Positions 5,945-7,668 of a stretch of DNA of 7,668 nucleotides are shown here, one piece after another. The notes beneath the pieces were generated by a model. The model was not told where the DNA came from and did not search any database. It worked only from the letters and a program-made list of their open reading frames with translations. The stretch comes from an uncultured Clostridium sp. (GTDB taxonomy: Bacteria; Bacillota; Clostridia; Lachnospirales; Lachnospiraceae). The first letter of the stretch is position 1. The number at the start of each line of letters is the position of its first letter. Where the stretch lies: the NCBI GenBank assembly GCA_947643685.1, contig CANRXD010000069.1, forward strand, positions 1-7,668. Direction: 5' to 3'. Position numbers and translations under genes: made by a program.

Positions 5945-7492
5945 TTACTGTGTTTCCTGCTGCGGACGGTTCTTTAAGGTAACCTCTACCTGCCGTTCCA
6001 CATATTCTCCGTTTTCCATGGACTGTACTGTAAGAGTCACCGTAGTGCCTGCCTTATAGTAAGCCAATAATCCTGTCAGGTCTGCATTGGTTCTCACAGT
6101 CTCTCCATCAAATTTTGTGATGATATCTTTCTCACGGAGACCGGAAGCCGCGGCTGCGGAATTCTCAGTGATTTTGTAAACATAAACACCCTGCGGCATT
6201 CCGTACATCTGAGCCATCATGGAATCCACATTCTGAACCTGGATTCCCAGATATCCCTGCTCTTCTTCTGCAACTTCAATCTTCGTGGTTCTTAACTTCA
6301 GCTCCTCAATAATATCCCTGGCATAGGAAATCGGGATTGCATATCCGACACCTTCTACACTGGCATCCGCATACTTGGCTTCATTGATGCCGATAACCTC
6401 TCCTTTGGAGTTTAAAAGGGCGCCGCCGCTGTTTCCGGGGTTAATCGCCGCATCTGTCTGGATTACTTTTTTGCTGATGCCGTCCACAGTAACCTCACGG
6501 TCCAGGGCGCTTACATGGCCTACGGTTACGCTCTGACCGCGGCCCAGCGCATTACCGATGGCAATGACTCCCTGGCCCATTTTTAAAGAATCTGAATCCC
6601 CCAGTGTGGCCGCCTTGATCTGTTCCTTTGTATCAGCGGAAATCTTATCCAGCGGAACTGCAATGACTGCCAGGTCAGACTCAGAGTCTGTTCCTTTTAT
6701 GGCTGCTTCCACAACACTCTCATCAATAAAAGAGACTGCAAGACTGGAAGAATCTTCAATTACATGGTTATTGGTCACAATCAGAACCTCTGAATCATTC
6801 TGTCCAATGATAATTCCGGAACCGCTGCTTGGTACCTCGTAGGTCTGAGACTGGCCAAACCAGGAACTGCTCTTATAAAGTGTGGTATTGGTAATAGCAA
6901 CAACCGAGGGCATAACCGCATCCACGATAGGGGAAACATCCTCAATGACCACTCCTGAGGCGGCACCTGAAGATACCTGGGGAGATGCCGGAGTCACCTG
7001 CGCCTGTTCCAGAGGAGCTTCTGCAGATGCCTGCGCCTGAGTCTCGGCCGGAAACATCAGTTCCGCCGCCCGGTTCACGCCAAACATGGTTCCTCCGGAA
7101 ACCACTCCAAAAAGAAGTGCCGCGGCAGTGACAAGAGCCCCCGTCTTCATATATGAGTGTTTCTTCGGCGTCTTATGTTTCGGATCCGGCGCTGTGTTCT
7201 GTCCGGGATTCTGATTCTGTCCATACTGATATGGGTTCGTATAGGAATTGGAAGTATAGTTCTGATTCTGGGCGCCCTGGTTGTAATTATAGTATCCATA
7301 CCCGGGGTGTCCCTGGGCGTACTGGTTTCCCTGCCCCGTCTGGCCACTCAATCCATATACCTGCCGTCTCTGGCCTGTCATAGGTTTTTGTTCTTCCGTT
7401 TCCCTTTGGCTTTCTCCCGTCTCCCGGTTCATCCCTGTGTTATTCTCCATGTTATTCATATCCTCGCCTTCTGTCCATTTATTTTCATACAT
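5945..7492 (-). CDS. htrA: Membrane-anchored HtrA/DegP-family serine protease with PDZ domain
   Basis: HtrA proteases degrade misfolded proteins at the outer face of the membrane. From the ATG at 7492 there are 515 residues: a hydrophilic cytoplasmic N-terminus (1-113), very rich in Gln, Asn, Tyr and Gly from about 50 to 99; one membrane segment (about 118-138, ALVTAAALLFGVVSGGTMFG); a low-complexity linker rich in Ala, Gln and Pro; a trypsin-like domain with His243 (TNNHVIED), Asp273 (ESDLAVIAV) and Ser355 (NPGNSGGALL); and one PDZ domain (about 413-493, starting GYLGIQV). This is the usual Firmicute type with one anchor and one PDZ. The start rests on AAAGGAGGT at 7502-7510, 9 bases before the ATG; the frame stays open to a GTG at 7558, but that would put this strong site inside the gene. 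A terminator follows the gene, and a phased direct repeat upstream suggests two-component control. Confidence 0.95.
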   Translation of the reverse strand: MYENKWTEGEDMNNMENNTGMNRETGESQRETEEQKPMTGQRRQVYGLSGQTGQGNQYAQGHPGYGYYNYNQGAQNQNYTSNSYTNPYQYGQNQNPGQNTAPDPKHKTPKKHSYMKTGALVTAAALLFGVVSGGTMFGVNRAAELMFPAETQAQASAEAPLEQAQVTPASPQVSSGAASGVVIEDVSPIVDAVMPSVVAITNTTLYKSSSWFGQSQTYEVPSSGSGIIIGQNDSEVLIVTNNHVIEDSSSLAVSFIDESVVEAAIKGTDSESDLAVIAVPLDKISADTKEQIKAATLGDSDSLKMGQGVIAIGNALGRGQSVTVGHVSALDREVTVDGISKKVIQTDAAINPGNSGGALLNSKGEVIGINEAKYADASVEGVGYAIPISYARDIIEELKLRTTKIEVAEEEQGYLGIQVQNVDSMMAQMYGMPQGVYVYKITENSAAAASGLREKDIITKFDGETVRTNADLTGLLAYYKAGTTVTLTVQSMENGEYVERQVEVTLKNRPQQETQ

Positions 7493-7501
7493 AAAAAAGA
7501 T

Positions 7502-7510
7502 ACCTCCTTT
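7502..7510 (-). promoter_or_regulatory. Strong ribosome binding site of htrA
   Basis: AAAGGAGGT matches the 3' end of 16S rRNA almost completely and lies 9 bases before the ATG at 7492. It excludes the longer in-frame reading from the GTG at 7558. Confidence 0.85.
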
Positions 7511-7559
7511 ATGAAACTGTGTTATTTTATTTCGTAACCATTCAGCAGGCCTTTTCACT

Positions 7560-7582
7560 CACTGTACTGACCAGTTACTGTG
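7560..7582. repeat. Imperfect dyad in the htrA leader
   Basis: CACTGTA (7560-7566) and TACTGTG (7576-7582) form inverted arms with one mismatched centre base, and an inner ACTG-CAGT dyad sits between them, offset by half a base pair. It may be an operator or a weak leader-RNA stem; it has no recognised family. Confidence 0.3.
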
Positions 7583-7598
7583 TTTCCTTACTTTCTGA

Positions 7599-7626
7599 GA
7601 CATAGTTTAACAGGCATTTGTGATAA
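7599..7626 (-). promoter_or_regulatory. Weak candidate htrA promoter overlapping the direct repeat
   Basis: On the minus strand TTATCA (7621-7626) and TATGTC (7599-7604) are 16 bases apart, a poor match to consensus. The -35 lies within one copy of the TGTGATAA repeat, as expected for a promoter that needs an activator. An alternative -10, TAAACT at 7604-7609, overlaps it. Confidence 0.25.
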
Positions 7627-7659
7627 AAATGTGATAACTTTCTTACCTATTTGTGAAAA
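7619..7659. promoter_or_regulatory. Phased TGTGATAA direct repeats, candidate response-regulator box
   Basis: On the plus strand TGTGATAA occurs at 7619-7626 and again at 7630-7637, an 11-base period. A third near-copy, TGTGAAAA, lies at 7652-7659, exactly 22 bases further. The slot between (7641-7648) matches only weakly. Direct repeats of about 6 bases with 5-base gaps are the typical target of OmpR/PhoB-family response regulators; the WalR box TGTWAH-N5-TGTWAH differs by one base per half. The array sits about 130-170 bases before htrA. It could also serve a gene beyond the right edge. Confidence 0.5.
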
Positions 7660-7668
7660 CTCATACCA

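Noticed and set aside
7493..7558. N-terminal extension of htrA from a GTG
   Set aside because: It would place the near-perfect AAAGGAGGT inside the gene, and no ribosome binding site precedes the GTG.
1..7668. Mobile element, phage, CRISPR or defence system
   Set aside because: No transposase, integrase, terminal repeats, spacer array or defence motif was found. All six genes belong to known chromosomal families and show no composition break.

Overview
The window reads as ordinary chromosome from a spore-forming, low-to-mid GC Firmicute, most likely a Lachnospiraceae (Clostridium cluster XIVa) relative. That placement is inference. It rests on the near-even base composition, strong AGGAGG-type ribosome binding sites, a Csp-type clostridial subtilase, and a ClpX variant with a C4 zinc finger of a style I associate with this family. 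No rRNA, tRNA, CRISPR array, insertion sequence or prophage gene was seen.

Layout from left to right. A partial licD (minus strand, cut by the left edge) overlaps the end of glf (minus). glf is preceded by lspA (minus), and a good sigma-A-type promoter for glf starts right after the lspA stop. A 159-base divergent region separates lspA from a subtilase gene (plus). The subtilase ends by overlapping, tail to tail, a long clpX-like gene (minus). Upstream of clpX lie its own TATAAT promoter and the terminator of htrA (minus), which fills most of the right end. The last 176 bases are the htrA leader and control region, with a phased direct repeat.

Functional reading. glf (UDP-galactopyranose mutase) and licD (phosphocholine-type transferase) look like the start of a surface polysaccharide operon: galactofuranose precursor supply plus decoration of a glycan with a phosphodiester substituent. 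The other four genes all concern proteolysis: lipoprotein signal peptidase (lspA), a Csp-like serine protease whose upstream region resembles a mother-cell sporulation promoter, an unfoldase of the ClpX family, and the membrane-anchored envelope protease HtrA. Each appears to have its own promoter, so this is a neighbourhood, not one operon.

The points most worth a second look are these: the ClpX variant keeps the ClpP-docking IGF loop but has lost the RKH substrate loop and carries an insert of roughly 140 residues made largely of acidic TRQEA repeats; a TGTGATAA repeat with 11-base period lies upstream of htrA; a strong nested hairpin antisense to the subtilase 3' end could terminate clpX; and the Shine-Dalgarno positions shift the starts of the subtilase, clpX and htrA.
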